A DNA stretch of 53,443 bases from a bacterium. GTDB taxonomy: Bacteria; Electryoneota; Electryoneia; Electryoneales; Electryoneaceae. The notes beneath the pieces were generated by a model. The model did no database searches and had not been told where the DNA came from. It saw only the letters and a list, made by a program, of their open reading frames with translations. The stretch spans positions 1-53,443 of the forward strand of contig JAIOHU010000277.1 in the NCBI GenBank assembly GCA_019912845.1. The letters are read 5' to 3'. Shown one piece after another: positions 45,949-53,443 of this stretch. The translations under genes were made by a program, and so were the position numbers. Each line of letters opens with the position of its first letter. Position 1 is the first letter of the stretch.

Positions 45949-47031
45949 ATGCCTGGAGCCATGCAGGAACGGCTTACGGACATCGGACCGCCAAACTTTG
46001 AGGAATTTCTTCCTCCGGTGATCAAGAAAAACTATGGTCAGTGGAAATACCATGAAATCCCCCAGAAGGGTGTCATGGTGCATGTGGCAGAGTCTGGTGA
46101 CAAAATTTATTCAGTACGTGTAGGTTCGCCTCGTCTGATTTCGATTGATACGATTCGTTTTTACGCAGAAGTTGCGGACAAATACTGTGATGGTTATCTC
46201 CGTTTCACCAGTCGTCACAATGTAGAATTTCTGACGACAGTTGAAGAGAATGTCGAGAAGATCAAGAAGGAGATGGAAGCCTACGGCAACCCGGTGGGGG
46301 GCACCGGACCTGGCATCACGAGCATTGTACACACCCAGGGTTGGGTACATTGCCATTCAGCGGCTACCGATGCAAGCGGCATCGTGAAGGCGGTGATGGA
46401 TGATCTGTCCGAGTATTTCACTTCAAAGGATCTTCCTGCGAAGTGCCGGATTGCGTTGGCCTGTTGCTTGAATATGTGTGGTGCGGTTCACTGTAGTGAT
46501 ATCGCGATTCTTGGTGTTCATCGTAAACCACCAACCATTGACCACAATAACGTTAACAAACTTTGTGAAATTCCGAGCGTATCGGCGTCTTGCCCGACAG
46601 CGGCGATTCGTCCTTCGACAGTTGATGGTAAGCCATCAGTCGAAGTTATCCAGGAAAACTGCATGTTCTGTGCGAACTGCTATACCGTCTGTCCGGCGAT
46701 GCCTTTGAATGATCCCGAGATGGATGGTGTTTCCATCTGGGTAGGCGGTAAAGTATCGAATGCACGAAGTGCTCCCAAATTCTCAAAGCTGGCTATACCC
46801 TATCTTCCCAATACTCCGCCACGCTGGCCGGAGGTTACTGAAGCGGTACGGACTATCGTGGAAGTTTGGGCTGATAATGCACGTCCCTATGAACGTATTG
46901 GGGAATGGATTGACCGAGTTGGCTGGCCACGTTTCTTTAAGCTGACCGGGTTTGAATTCCAGAAAGAACACATTGACGACTTCAAACACGCAGGATTGAG
47001 CTTCAACCGGACTGCCCAACTCACAAGATAG
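45949..47031 (+). CDS. dsrB: Dissimilatory sulfite reductase beta subunit
   Basis: 360 residues, the subunit that in studied enzymes holds the catalytically active siroheme. Siroheme-cluster ligands appear as [11 protein letters not shown] and [14 protein letters not shown]; the ferredoxin domain as CPTAAI and [18 protein letters not shown]. The N-terminal segment [27 protein letters not shown] contains the arm that wraps the alpha subunit. AAGGAG at 45937-45942 precedes the ATG. The gap to dsrA is 66 bp and to dsrD 10 bp, so all three are surely cotranscribed. Confidence 0.97.
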   Translation: MPGAMQERLTDIGPPNFEEFLPPVIKKNYGQWKYHEIPQKGVMVHVAESGDKIYSVRVGSPRLISIDTIRFYAEVADKYCDGYLRFTSRHNVEFLTTVEENVEKIKKEMEAYGNPVGGTGPGITSIVHTQGWVHCHSAATDASGIVKAVMDDLSEYFTSKDLPAKCRIALACCLNMCGAVHCSDIAILGVHRKPPTIDHNNVNKLCEIPSVSASCPTAAIRPSTVDGKPSVEVIQENCMFCANCYTVCPAMPLNDPEMDGVSIWVGGKVSNARSAPKFSKLAIPYLPNTPPRWPEVTEAVRTIVEVWADNARPYERIGEWIDRVGWPRFFKLTGFEFQKEHIDDFKHAGLSFNRTAQLTR

Positions 47032-47041
47032 TGAGGTTACC

Positions 47042-47293
47042 ATGGCGTTAACAGTCGAACAGATTGCTGATGAGATGTACAAACAGGTTGAAGAAGCTGC
47101 ACAAGTGAAGAAAAAACTGAAACCTGGCGATCTGACAAAAACGATGATCAAGCTTCATGAAGATGAAGGCGTAGACAAGAAAATGTGCAAAGCCGCCATC
47201 AGGGAGCTTGTGAACAATGGACGATGTGTCTACACCTATTTTGGTGGAAGTTTTATCGAAATTCCACACAAAGAAGGCGCATCAAACGATTAA
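47042..47293 (+). CDS. dsrD: DsrD, activator of sulfite reductase
   Basis: 83 residues with the winged-helix-like DsrD fold: a helical N-terminus (MALTVEQIADEMYKQVEE), a central KPGDLTKTMIKLHEDEGVDKKMCKAAIRELVNNGRCVYTYFGGSF and a short acidic tail. DsrD is found in reductive-type dsr loci and is known to bind DsrAB and raise its sulfite-reducing activity. It is usually absent from sulfur oxidisers, so its presence 10 bp after dsrB is the best single clue that this organism reduces sulfite. GAGG precedes the ATG. Confidence 0.95.
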   Translation: MALTVEQIADEMYKQVEEAAQVKKKLKPGDLTKTMIKLHEDEGVDKKMCKAAIRELVNNGRCVYTYFGGSFIEIPHKEGASND

Positions 47294-47357
47294 TAATTAC
47301 ACATAAGTTGCTTTGTTCTGTTCTGAAACGGGCGAATTCCCATGATTCCTCGCCTTG

Positions 47358-47451
47358 GGTTATTGCGGAGGTTGACTCTGTGAGTCGCAGTGGGGGGACC
47401 TTCGCAATGACCATTTTCAGATCAATAGACAAAATGGTTTCCTGAAAATGG
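47358..47451. promoter_or_regulatory. Nested hairpins in the dsrD-dsrL gap
   Basis: Arms GGTTATTGCGGAGGT (47358-47372) and ACCTTCGCAATGACC (47398-47412) match at 13 of 15 positions, and inside lies the perfect small hairpin GACTC-TGT-GAGTC (47374-47386). Next comes a perfect 10-bp inverted repeat CCATTTTCAG / CTGAAAATGG (47411-47420 and 47442-47451). The outer arms resemble the GTCATTGCGAG repeats elsewhere in the window. In the operon message these could cut, stabilise or attenuate between dsrABD and dsrL. Confidence 0.7.
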
Positions 47452-47478
47452 AAACATAGCAGCAGTGAGGGTATTCGA

Positions 47479-49188
47479 ATGCCAATACAACGGGCAAAAA
47501 AGAAGAAAAAAACGGGTGGACTTGGTAGCCGTGTAAATGTAGGTGGTGGTGGCCCTCGTGGTGGAGGTTCAGAAGAATCTGATCTTCGACCACATCATCT
47601 GGCAAAACTCGCGCCCTGTATGGATGGTTGTCCGCAAGGCACTGAAGTACGGGAAGCGATCAACACCATCAGTTTGCATGAAAAGCATGGCATCTCCGAG
47701 GAAGAATCTTTCACCCGTGCATGGAAAATCTGGACAGATGTGAACCCCCTGCCCGCAGTATGCGGACGTATTTGTCCTCATCCATGTGAAGATAATTGCA
47801 ATCGTAAAGAAAAGGATGGCTCGGTTTCCATCAACAAGCTTGAACGATTCATCGGTGACTGGGGAATTGAACAAAAACTTGGCTTGATGAAAGATGAAGA
47901 TATCCCGACTCGTACCGAAAAAATCGCAGTGATTGGTTCAGGCCCCGCAGGTCTGGGTGCTGCTTACCATCTGGCGAAAAAAGGTTATCAGGTCAAGATA
48001 TTTGAATCATTCTCCAAACCAGGTGGTATGCTGCGGTATGGAATCCCTGCCTATCGTTTACCACGGCATATTCTGGAAGCGGAAATTCAACGTATCCTCG
48101 ATCTCGGTGTGCAGCTTGAAACCGGTATTACAGTTGGGAAAGATATTCCCTACGAAAAAGTATCGAAGGAATTCGATGCGATATTTGTTGGGATTGGTGC
48201 TCATAAGGGACGTTCTCTTGGCGTGGAAGGTGAAGATGCGGATAATGTCGTTACGGGTGCCACTTTCCTGAATATGGTCAACTCCGGGCATCCACCTGAA
48301 GTTGGTGATAAGGTTGTGGTAGTCGGCGGTGGTGACTCTGCGATGGATGCAGCACGTACCAGTTTGCGTCTTGGAGCGGATGTTACTGTTGTATACAGAC
48401 GTACCCGCAATGAAATGCCAGCAATTGAAGAGGATATCGTTGGTGCTGAGGAGGAAGGTGTAAAGTTTGAATTCCTCTGTACACCAGTAGAAATCTTCAC
48501 CGAAGACAACAAGGCAACAAAGATTAAATGCCAGAAGATGGAACTCGGAGAACCCGATTCATCCGGCAGACGTCGTCCTGTGCCAATCGAAGAATATTTT
48601 GAGTTGGATGTCAGTTATCTTATCCCGTCCATCAGCCAGGAACCGGACTTTAATGGCTTGGAAGATCTTAAAGCTGGTCCGAGGGACTGGGTGAAAGCGG
48701 ATGAGTATGGTCAAGCACAAAATGGTGATTTTGTCGCAGGTGGTGATGTTCTAGATCTAGGTCTGGTTACTATCGCACTTTATCAGGGACGTCGAGCTGC
48801 TGAGACAATTCATGCACGGTTCAACGATCTGGAGATCACAAAGGACCCGAAACCTCCTGTAATCAAGGAAGACAAAGTTCTTCTCGACTATTTCGAGCAG
48901 AAACCACGTCAAGAAGTTGCAATGTTGCCAGTACGTGAACGTTTGGAAAATGGCGGCGAAAAAGAGATCACGAGAACATTTTCCCAGGAAGAGGCAATTT
49001 TGGAAGCTGCACGCTGTCTGAGCTGCGGAAACTGTATCGAGTGTGGTCAATGCTGGACTTACTGCCAGGATCAGGTTGTGCAAAAACCATTGCGTCCAGG
49101 TGAAAAATATACCTTCAAGCTGGATTTCTGTAAGGGTTGTAAAAAGTGTGCGGAAGTATGCCCTTGCGGGTATATCGAGATGCATTGA
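47479..49188 (+). CDS. dsrL: DsrL-like NAD(P)H:acceptor oxidoreductase
   Basis: 569 residues of the glutamate-synthase-small-subunit/NfnL family. The N-terminal Fe-S part is PCMDGCPQGTEV and AVCGRICPHPCEDNCNR, the FAD loop is VIGSGPAGLGAAYHL, and the NAD(P)H loop is VVGGGDSAMDAARTSLRLGADVTVVYRR. Two C-terminal [4Fe-4S] clusters are CLSCGNCIECGQCWTYC and FCKGCKKCAEVCPCG. Known DsrL proteins couple NAD(H) to DsrAB. Versions in loci that also carry dsrD are described as possibly working in the reductive direction. The first 30 residues are an unusual Lys/Gly-rich stretch (RAKKKKKTGG, GGGGPRGGG). The start is fixed by GAGGG about 6 bases ahead. Confidence 0.9.
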   Translation: MPIQRAKKKKKTGGLGSRVNVGGGGPRGGGSEESDLRPHHLAKLAPCMDGCPQGTEVREAINTISLHEKHGISEEESFTRAWKIWTDVNPLPAVCGRICPHPCEDNCNRKEKDGSVSINKLERFIGDWGIEQKLGLMKDEDIPTRTEKIAVIGSGPAGLGAAYHLAKKGYQVKIFESFSKPGGMLRYGIPAYRLPRHILEAEIQRILDLGVQLETGITVGKDIPYEKVSKEFDAIFVGIGAHKGRSLGVEGEDADNVVTGATFLNMVNSGHPPEVGDKVVVVGGGDSAMDAARTSLRLGADVTVVYRRTRNEMPAIEEDIVGAEEEGVKFEFLCTPVEIFTEDNKATKIKCQKMELGEPDSSGRRRPVPIEEYFELDVSYLIPSISQEPDFNGLEDLKAGPRDWVKADEYGQAQNGDFVAGGDVLDLGLVTIALYQGRRAAETIHARFNDLEITKDPKPPVIKEDKVLLDYFEQKPRQEVAMLPVRERLENGGEKEITRTFSQEEAILEAARCLSCGNCIECGQCWTYCQDQVVQKPLRPGEKYTFKLDFCKGCKKCAEVCPCGYIEMH

Positions 49189-49201
49189 TCTGTATATTTG
49201 T

Positions 49202-49252
49202 TGAATTCATATAAGTTAAATTCACTAAAATAGCGTGATTGAACAATCACGT
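49202..49252. promoter_or_regulatory. Palindromes in the dsrL-dsrC gap
   Basis: The 85-bp gap holds the palindrome CGTGATTG-AA-CAATCACG (49234-49251, eight-base perfect arms) and a dyad TGAATT-N11-AATTCA (49202-49224). The first may be an operator for a dimeric regulator or a 5' hairpin that protects a separate dsrC message, which would fit the high DsrC level usual in sulfate reducers. Spacing does not match the CRP/FNR arrangement. Confidence 0.55.
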
Positions 49253-49273
49253 AACCTGTAGATGGGGGTAGAA

Positions 49274-49591
49274 ATGCCTACTTTTGAACACGGCGAATTC
49301 AAGGTCGAAGTTGATGAAGACGGCTTCATTACCGATCCCGAAATCTGGAATGAAGAACTTGCCACAGCACTCGCCACCACTGAAGGTGTCGATGAAATGA
49401 CCGAAGAACATTGGAAACTGGTAAATTACCTCAGGAACTACTACATGCAGTTTGGTATTGCTCCTATGGTACGTAAACTCTGCAAAGAGACCGGATTTCC
49501 ATTGAAGAAAGTTTACGAAATGTTCCCCTCCGGACCAGCGAAAGGTGCCTGTAAGGTCGCTGGATTGCCGAAACCGACTGGTTGTGTGTAA
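49274..49591 (+). CDS. dsrC: DsrC, sulfur carrier and DsrAB substrate protein
   Basis: 105 residues from the ATG at 49274 (MPTFEHGEFKVEVDEDGF), preferred over the ATG at 49262 because GGGGGT lies between them and because family members start this way. It holds the flexible C-terminal arm with both redox cysteines, spaced C-x10-C (GACKVAGLPKPTGCV, next-to-last residue). In sulfite reducers the arm enters DsrAB and leaves as a trisulfide, later reduced by the DsrMK complex. The helix-turn-helix-like core WNEELATALATTEGVDEMTEEHWKLVNYLRNYYMQF is typical. Confidence 0.96.
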   Translation: MPTFEHGEFKVEVDEDGFITDPEIWNEELATALATTEGVDEMTEEHWKLVNYLRNYYMQFGIAPMVRKLCKETGFPLKKVYEMFPSGPAKGACKVAGLPKPTGCV

Positions 49592-49825
49592 GAGTTAGCG
49601 GGAACGTAGTTCAATCTGAACTAATAAGGTTGCAGGGAAACAGCCTTTGTCTTTGACTGTAGGAAGATATTTTTCTTTCAATTAAGAGACAGAGTCTGGT
49701 TCAAAGAAATTTTTACTTGATTCCCAAGGGCGTCCGGTACACATTTAGCAAATGGAGTTGATGGTGTTGAAGTTAACTTTTTCTCCTTCGAATGTGAGTC
49801 GGACGCTCTGTGTGGAGTCCTGTTT
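49592..49825. promoter_or_regulatory. Structured dsrC-dsrN gap
   Basis: 234 bp without a gene. A short hairpin AGTTCA-ATC-TGAACT lies at 49608-49622, just after the dsrC stop. A larger stem has arms GCGTCCGGTACACATT (49730-49745) and AATGTGAGTCGGACGC (49791-49806), matching 13 of 16, with a 45-base loop, 20 bp ahead of dsrN. They could act as a 3' stabiliser for dsrC and as a leader structure for dsrN. No cobalamin or other riboswitch core was recognised. Confidence 0.55.
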
Positions 49826-51229
49826 ATGAGTAAAATTTCACGGGTTGCTGTTGCCGGGTTGCGTGGGGATAGTGGTAAAACACTTGTGTCCATCGGGCTG
49901 GCGCATGCCTACTCTCAGCGAAACCTGAAAGTCGCACCCTTTAAGAAGGGGCCGGATTATATAGATGCTGCCTGGTTAAGCTTGGCGACAAATCAGACTT
50001 GCAGAAACCTCGACACTTTCCTGATGGAGGAGGACGTTATCCTTGCCTCATGGGAAAGAGGTTTAGTTGAATCTGATATTGCAGTACTAGAGGGAAATCG
50101 TGGCTTATACGATGGGATGGATGCGCATGGCAGTCATTCCACCGCTGCTCTTTGTAAATTGATTGATTGTCCTGTTCTACTGGTTCTGGATGTAACCAAG
50201 ATGACCCGTACCACAGCAGCTATCGTTAAGGGGGTGCAGGCATTTGATGCTGATGTCAACCTGATGGGGGTAGTGCTGAATCGTGTTGCAGGGAAAAGGC
50301 ACGAAAAGGTGATACGCGATGCGATTCATGAATATACTGGACTACCGGTACTCGGTTCGATTCCAAAATTGAAGGAAGGGAGTATTCCCAGCCGTCACTT
50401 GGGATTAATAACAACCGATGATCACCCTGAAGCGTTAAAAGCGGTGCAGTTTGCGGCAGAAGTAATGCAAGATCACGTAGATTTGGAACGTATACGGGCG
50501 CTTGGCACATACGAAAGCAAGTCTAAAAGAATCATCTCAAAAGACCAGGCTTCAAAGGATATATCCAGCTCTGATACTCTGATGATAGGCGTGATACGTG
50601 ATGCTGCATTTCCGTTTTACTACCCGGAAAATCTTGAAGAGCTGAAATTTCGAGGAGCAGAACTGGTAGAGATAAGTATTCTGGAAAACAGGGAACTTCC
50701 AGTTTCGATTGACGCATTATATATTGGTGGTGGATTCCCGGAAACTCATGCAGAACGATTGTCGCAACAGCGCGTTTTTCTCGACTCAATAAAGCGTGCA
50801 GCAGAAGAAGGATTGCCAATCTACGCCGAATGTGGGGGGCTGATTCTTTTAGCGAGGAGCTTGCAATACGAAGGCAAATCCTATCCGATGGCTGGAGTTT
50901 TGCCAGTTGATATCGGCTGGCAAGCAAAGCCGGCAGGTCATGGATATAGTTATGGGACAATCGATAAGGATAACCCATTTTATCCAGATGGGACAGTAAT
51001 CAAGGGTCATGAATTTCACTACTCGCTTATTTCCAACCCTGACGATGAATATTTGCAGAAGACTGCTCTTTCGCTGGCGAAAGGGAGTGGAGTAGGCGCA
51101 AAGCGAGATGGCATAGTATATAAGAACGCCCTGGCGTTATACACACATGTACATGCAGCGGGGTTGCCAGCCTGGGGGGATGGCATGTTAAGAGCTGCAG
51201 AAATTTTCAAAAAAAGTAATAATTACTAA
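49826..51229 (+). CDS. dsrN: DsrN, siroheme amidase (cobyrinate a,c-diamide synthase family)
   Basis: 467 residues of the CobB/CbiA family, an ATP- and glutamine-dependent amidase with an N-terminal P-loop domain (VAVAGLRGDSGKTLVSIGLAHAY, then FKKGPDYIDAAWL) and a C-terminal class I glutaminase-like domain with the nucleophile Cys in YAECGGLILLARSL and the catalytic His in KGHEFHYS. In dsr operons the family member DsrN turns siroheme into siroheme amide, the cofactor of DsrAB. In this place that role is far more likely than cobalamin synthesis, since no cob genes are present. The ATG follows GGAG at about 49814. Confidence 0.92.
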   Translation: MSKISRVAVAGLRGDSGKTLVSIGLAHAYSQRNLKVAPFKKGPDYIDAAWLSLATNQTCRNLDTFLMEEDVILASWERGLVESDIAVLEGNRGLYDGMDAHGSHSTAALCKLIDCPVLLVLDVTKMTRTTAAIVKGVQAFDADVNLMGVVLNRVAGKRHEKVIRDAIHEYTGLPVLGSIPKLKEGSIPSRHLGLITTDDHPEALKAVQFAAEVMQDHVDLERIRALGTYESKSKRIISKDQASKDISSSDTLMIGVIRDAAFPFYYPENLEELKFRGAELVEISILENRELPVSIDALYIGGGFPETHAERLSQQRVFLDSIKRAAEEGLPIYAECGGLILLARSLQYEGKSYPMAGVLPVDIGWQAKPAGHGYSYGTIDKDNPFYPDGTVIKGHEFHYSLISNPDDEYLQKTALSLAKGSGVGAKRDGIVYKNALALYTHVHAAGLPAWGDGMLRAAEIFKKSNNY

Positions 51230-51251
51230 CCCCCAACAAAGAGGAAGTATC

Positions 51252-51779
51252 GTGGCAATCAAAATGCCCTCACAGCAAGAGTTCAGTGACGCGATGGATG
51301 AACAAGAAGTTCGTGCTGCGATTGATCGTTATGAACAGATGATCGAATCAGGATATGATGATTCCGAGGCACTCTGGTATAACCTCGGCGTTCACTATAT
51401 GACGATTAAAGAGTGGGAAAAAGCACGAGATACATTCCTGAAGGCTTTGGAACTCTCACCAGATTTATTGCAGGCGTTGGTAAACCTGGGTGGAGTCTAT
51501 TTCCATCTGAACGAATACAAAAAAGCGGAAAAATTTAACCGTAAAGCATTAGAAATCAATCCTGACTTTATTCATGCACGCTCAAATCTTGCAATGTCAC
51601 TCATGAGCCAGGGAAATTTTAAAGAGACCATCTCACAATTAGAGCAGGTACTGAAAATGGAACCGAAGCACCCAATTGCGCTGGTTTCCATGTCACGCGC
51701 ACATGCTGCGCTGGGTAATGAAGAGAAAATGAAAGAGTACCAGGAAAGAGCAAAAGAAGTGGGAGTGAAGTTCGTTTGA
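51252..51779 (+). CDS. Tetratricopeptide repeat protein in the dsr operon
   Basis: 175 residues from a GTG start with AGAGGAAG ahead. Residues about 35-165 hold four TPR units (LWYNLGVHYMTIKEWEKARDTFLKALELSP and similar). No signal peptide is present, so it is cytoplasmic. TPR proteins serve as docking platforms. Here it may help to assemble or tether the sulfite reductase machinery, an inference from the place alone, 22 bp after dsrN. The next gene is 261 bp downstream. Confidence 0.85.
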   Translation: MAIKMPSQQEFSDAMDEQEVRAAIDRYEQMIESGYDDSEALWYNLGVHYMTIKEWEKARDTFLKALELSPDLLQALVNLGGVYFHLNEYKKAEKFNRKALEINPDFIHARSNLAMSLMSQGNFKETISQLEQVLKMEPKHPIALVSMSRAHAALGNEEKMKEYQERAKEVGVKFV

Positions 51780-52040
51780 TTCAATTAAAAATTAAGAATT
51801 ATTATGGCAGATTATAACAGGATAAGTTAGTTATATTGGCATTTATATTTCAATAATTATTACTAATAACATCGAGAATAAATGTTTTAAAAGCTCAGTA
51901 GAGGGGTAGTAAATAGTTCTAATGTTTAATGTTCGTGGCGTAAGCCATTTAAAGCTTGCTCAAGAGTACCATTCGGAGCGAGGAGTTGATTTCTAATTTC
52001 CAATTCCTCATTCCTAATTGCAGTTCTGGGGGGTGTTGAG
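51780..52040. promoter_or_regulatory. AT-rich gap before the dsrM group
   Basis: 261 bp, very AT-rich, with a low-complexity stretch of AATT/CCT words near 51992-52018. No gene and no repeat of the families seen elsewhere. An internal promoter for the membrane-complex part of the operon would fit here, but no clear -35/-10 pair stands out. Confidence 0.35.
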
Positions 52041-52583
52041 ATGACGGTTGAACAGATTGTAATAGAGCGCAAGAAGGTTGTCGCCGAAAAGTGGCAGAAC
52101 CTCATCTTTGCGACCTATCCCGCCTATTCCTCAGATTTTTTAAAGAACCAGCAGAATCAATTCATGAATCCAGTTGGGAACAGGGTTAAAGCCTCCGCAG
52201 AAACCTTGTTGGATGCATTATTCAGCGAATTTTCCGAAGACACCCTACTTCCGGCATTAAATGAGTTTGTCAAAGTTCGTGCCGTACAAGAGTTCACCCC
52301 TTCACAGGCGATCGGCTTTGTGTTTCTACTCAAGAAGGTACTTCGTGAAGAATTTCTCGAAGAGGTGCTACAAAAAGAACTTCTTAATGAGTGGTTTACG
52401 TTAGAAAGCCGTATTGACAAACTGGCGCTTCATACTTTCGATCTCTACACCCGTTATCGTGACAGTATCTCAGATATTCGGGTCAACATGGAAAAGAGAC
52501 GCGTGGCAACTTTGCTTGATCGCAACCATTACGGCATTGGAAAACCCGTTGAAAAAAACGATGACAATAAAAATGGAAAATAA
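52041..52583 (+). CDS. RsbRD N-terminal-domain protein
   Basis: 180 residues, all-helical, similar to the RsbRD_N (RsbT co-antagonist N-terminal) domain: EKWQNLIFATYPAYSSDFLKNQQNQFMNPVG, then VKVRAVQEFTPSQAIGFVFLLKKVLRE, then a helix with FDLYTRYRDSISDIRVNMEKRR. Stand-alone proteins of this sort are often seen directly ahead of dsrM in sulfate reducers, where they may sense or regulate, though the function is not known. GGGGGG precedes the ATG. No STAS domain follows, so partner-switching with a STAS protein is not implied. The gap to dsrM is 30 bp. Confidence 0.85.
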   Translation: MTVEQIVIERKKVVAEKWQNLIFATYPAYSSDFLKNQQNQFMNPVGNRVKASAETLLDALFSEFSEDTLLPALNEFVKVRAVQEFTPSQAIGFVFLLKKVLREEFLEEVLQKELLNEWFTLESRIDKLALHTFDLYTRYRDSISDIRVNMEKRRVATLLDRNHYGIGKPVEKNDDNKNGK

Positions 52584-52613
52584 CCTCATGGGTAAGAAAG
52601 GGGGATACGGCGC

Positions 52614-53443
52614 ATGAACGCTTGGTATGGTTTGTTCACAGTGCTGATCCTGATCGCCCTCGCACTTCTCGGGATAGAACAGACGGGCTTATACACCTTC
52701 TTTGGTGCAGTTGTGCCAATGGTGGCGATTGTTCTGTTCCTATTCGGAATCACCTACCGTGTGCTAAAGTGGGCGAGAGCACCAGTACCATTCAAAATTA
52801 CAACGACGACCGGACAACAGAAATCACTGCCCTGGATTAAAAGTGATCCACTGGAAGCGCCTGCCACAAAAATGCAGGTTATGGGTAGAATGCTTCTTGA
52901 AATTCTTCTTTTCCGATCACTTTTCAGAAACACAAAAGCCGAGCTGAAGAATGGCTCAAAGCTGGTTTATGGTGCGACAAAATGGTTATGGGTTGGTGGG
53001 TTGGTTTTTCACTATTCGTTTCTGGTGATATTCCTGCGCCATTTCAAGTATTTCGCAGAGCCCACGCCATTCTTCGTGACATGGTTGCAGAATCTGGATG
53101 GTTTTTTCCAGGTGGGACTTCCAATCATCTATCTCACTGATTTTGCATTTGTTGCCGGGGTGAGCTTCCTGTTCCTGCGTCGTGTGTGGGATCCGAAGTT
53201 ACGTTATATTTCCTTAACCGCCGATTATTTCCCACTTTTCCTGCTTCTCGGAATCGCAACCACAGGTATCCTGATGCGATACTTCCTGAAGGTTGATCTG
53301 GTCGCAGTGAAAGAACTGGGAATGGGATTGCTTATGGGTCAACCAGTAGTTTCAGCGGAAATCGGATCAATCTTCTATGTTCATTTTTTCCTCGTGAGTG
53401 TTCTCATAGCTTACTTCCCATTCAGCAAGTTGATGCACATGGG
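52614..53443 (+). CDS. dsrM: DsrM, heme b membrane subunit (3' end outside window)
   Basis: The first 276 residues are in view; the gene runs past the window edge. The ATG at 52614 follows AAGGGGGA. Residues 5-55 are two membrane segments (WYGLFTVLILIALALLGIE and VVPMVAIVLFLFGITYRV). From about residue 120 comes the NarI-like heme b domain with likely heme-ligand His in FHYSFLVIF and LRHFKYF, and later FYVHFFLVSVLIAYFPFSKLMHM. DsrM passes electrons from the quinone pool to DsrK, which reduces the DsrC trisulfide. dsrK, J, O and P are expected just beyond the window. Confidence 0.92.
   Translation, partial: MNAWYGLFTVLILIALALLGIEQTGLYTFFGAVVPMVAIVLFLFGITYRVLKWARAPVPFKITTTTGQQKSLPWIKSDPLEAPATKMQVMGRMLLEILLFRSLFRNTKAELKNGSKLVYGATKWLWVGGLVFHYSFLVIFLRHFKYFAEPTPFFVTWLQNLDGFFQVGLPIIYLTDFAFVAGVSFLFLRRVWDPKLRYISLTADYFPLFLLLGIATTGILMRYFLKVDLVAVKELGMGLLMGQPVVSAEIGSIFYVHFFLVSVLIAYFPFSKLMHM

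Noticed and set aside
47185..47445. Open frame across the dsrD end and the hairpins
   Set aside because: Overlaps dsrD in another frame and reads through the palindromes; no domain.
49592..49825. Cobalamin-type riboswitch ahead of the CobB/CbiA-like gene
   Set aside because: None of the conserved B12-box bases could be found, and the gene is DsrN by context.
52573..52617. Small open frame overlapping the dsrM start as ATGA
   Set aside because: It is part of a shadow frame of the RsbRD_N gene; the peptide is very short and nothing supports translation apart from the overlap.

Overview
The window suggests a Gram-negative, anaerobic, sulfite/sulfate-respiring bacterium of the FCB superphylum (the Ignavibacteria/KSB1/Zixibacteria/Electryoneota-like part of tree space; the phylum cannot be fixed from the sequence alone). 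Two things point there. Five consecutive large secreted proteins end in the type IX secretion (T9SS) type A sorting domain, with a YPNPFN motif followed by a beta-sandwich ending in GVYFLxV...K(V/L)IL. A reductive-type dissimilatory sulfite reductase (dsr) operon fills the right end. Lipopolysaccharide-type glycan genes and a probable outer-membrane beta-barrel confirm an outer membrane. No rRNA, tRNA, CRISPR array or intact insertion sequence was seen.

Layout. 1-3825 (+): an oligopeptide transporter (OPT family, 5' end outside the window), then a biotin carboxylase and a biotin carboxyl carrier protein whose genes overlap by ATGA. 3828-13747 (-): a small secreted protein, then a glycan-envelope block containing an O-antigen-ligase-like protein fused to a PHP hydrolase, GT9 and GT4 glycosyltransferases, an MsbA-like ABC exporter and a polyprenyl-phosphate sugar transferase, headed by a sigma-54 activator whose receiver has Glu in place of the phospho-acceptor Asp. 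14153-19416 (+): a winged-helix regulator, a 48-bp-period tandem repeat, and a three-gene envelope cluster (PEGA-repeat/barrel protein, LPP20-like secreted protein, putative lipoprotein). 19425-21535 (-): the RNA repair pair rtcB and archease. 21544-25985 (+): a second glycan cluster (two GT4 enzymes, an ATP-grasp ligase, and a low-molecular-weight phosphatase joined to a zinc ribbon), followed by kbl (26228-27415).

27806-43923 (+) is an accessory-looking array of five T9SS cargo genes. They share modules, and two gene pairs carry almost identical 3' segments inside otherwise diverged genes, which suggests gene conversion. A 169-bp block with imperfect inverted ends is repeated upstream of the first two cargo genes.

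44674-53443 (+) holds dsrA-dsrB-dsrD-dsrL-dsrC-dsrN-TPR-RsbRD_N-dsrM, cut by the window edge inside dsrM. DsrAB reduces sulfite, DsrD activates it, DsrC carries the sulfur as a trisulfide to the DsrMK(JOP) membrane complex, DsrN amidates siroheme, and DsrL links NAD(P)H to DsrAB. The coexistence of dsrD and dsrL, and three structured gaps inside the operon, are the most interesting points there.
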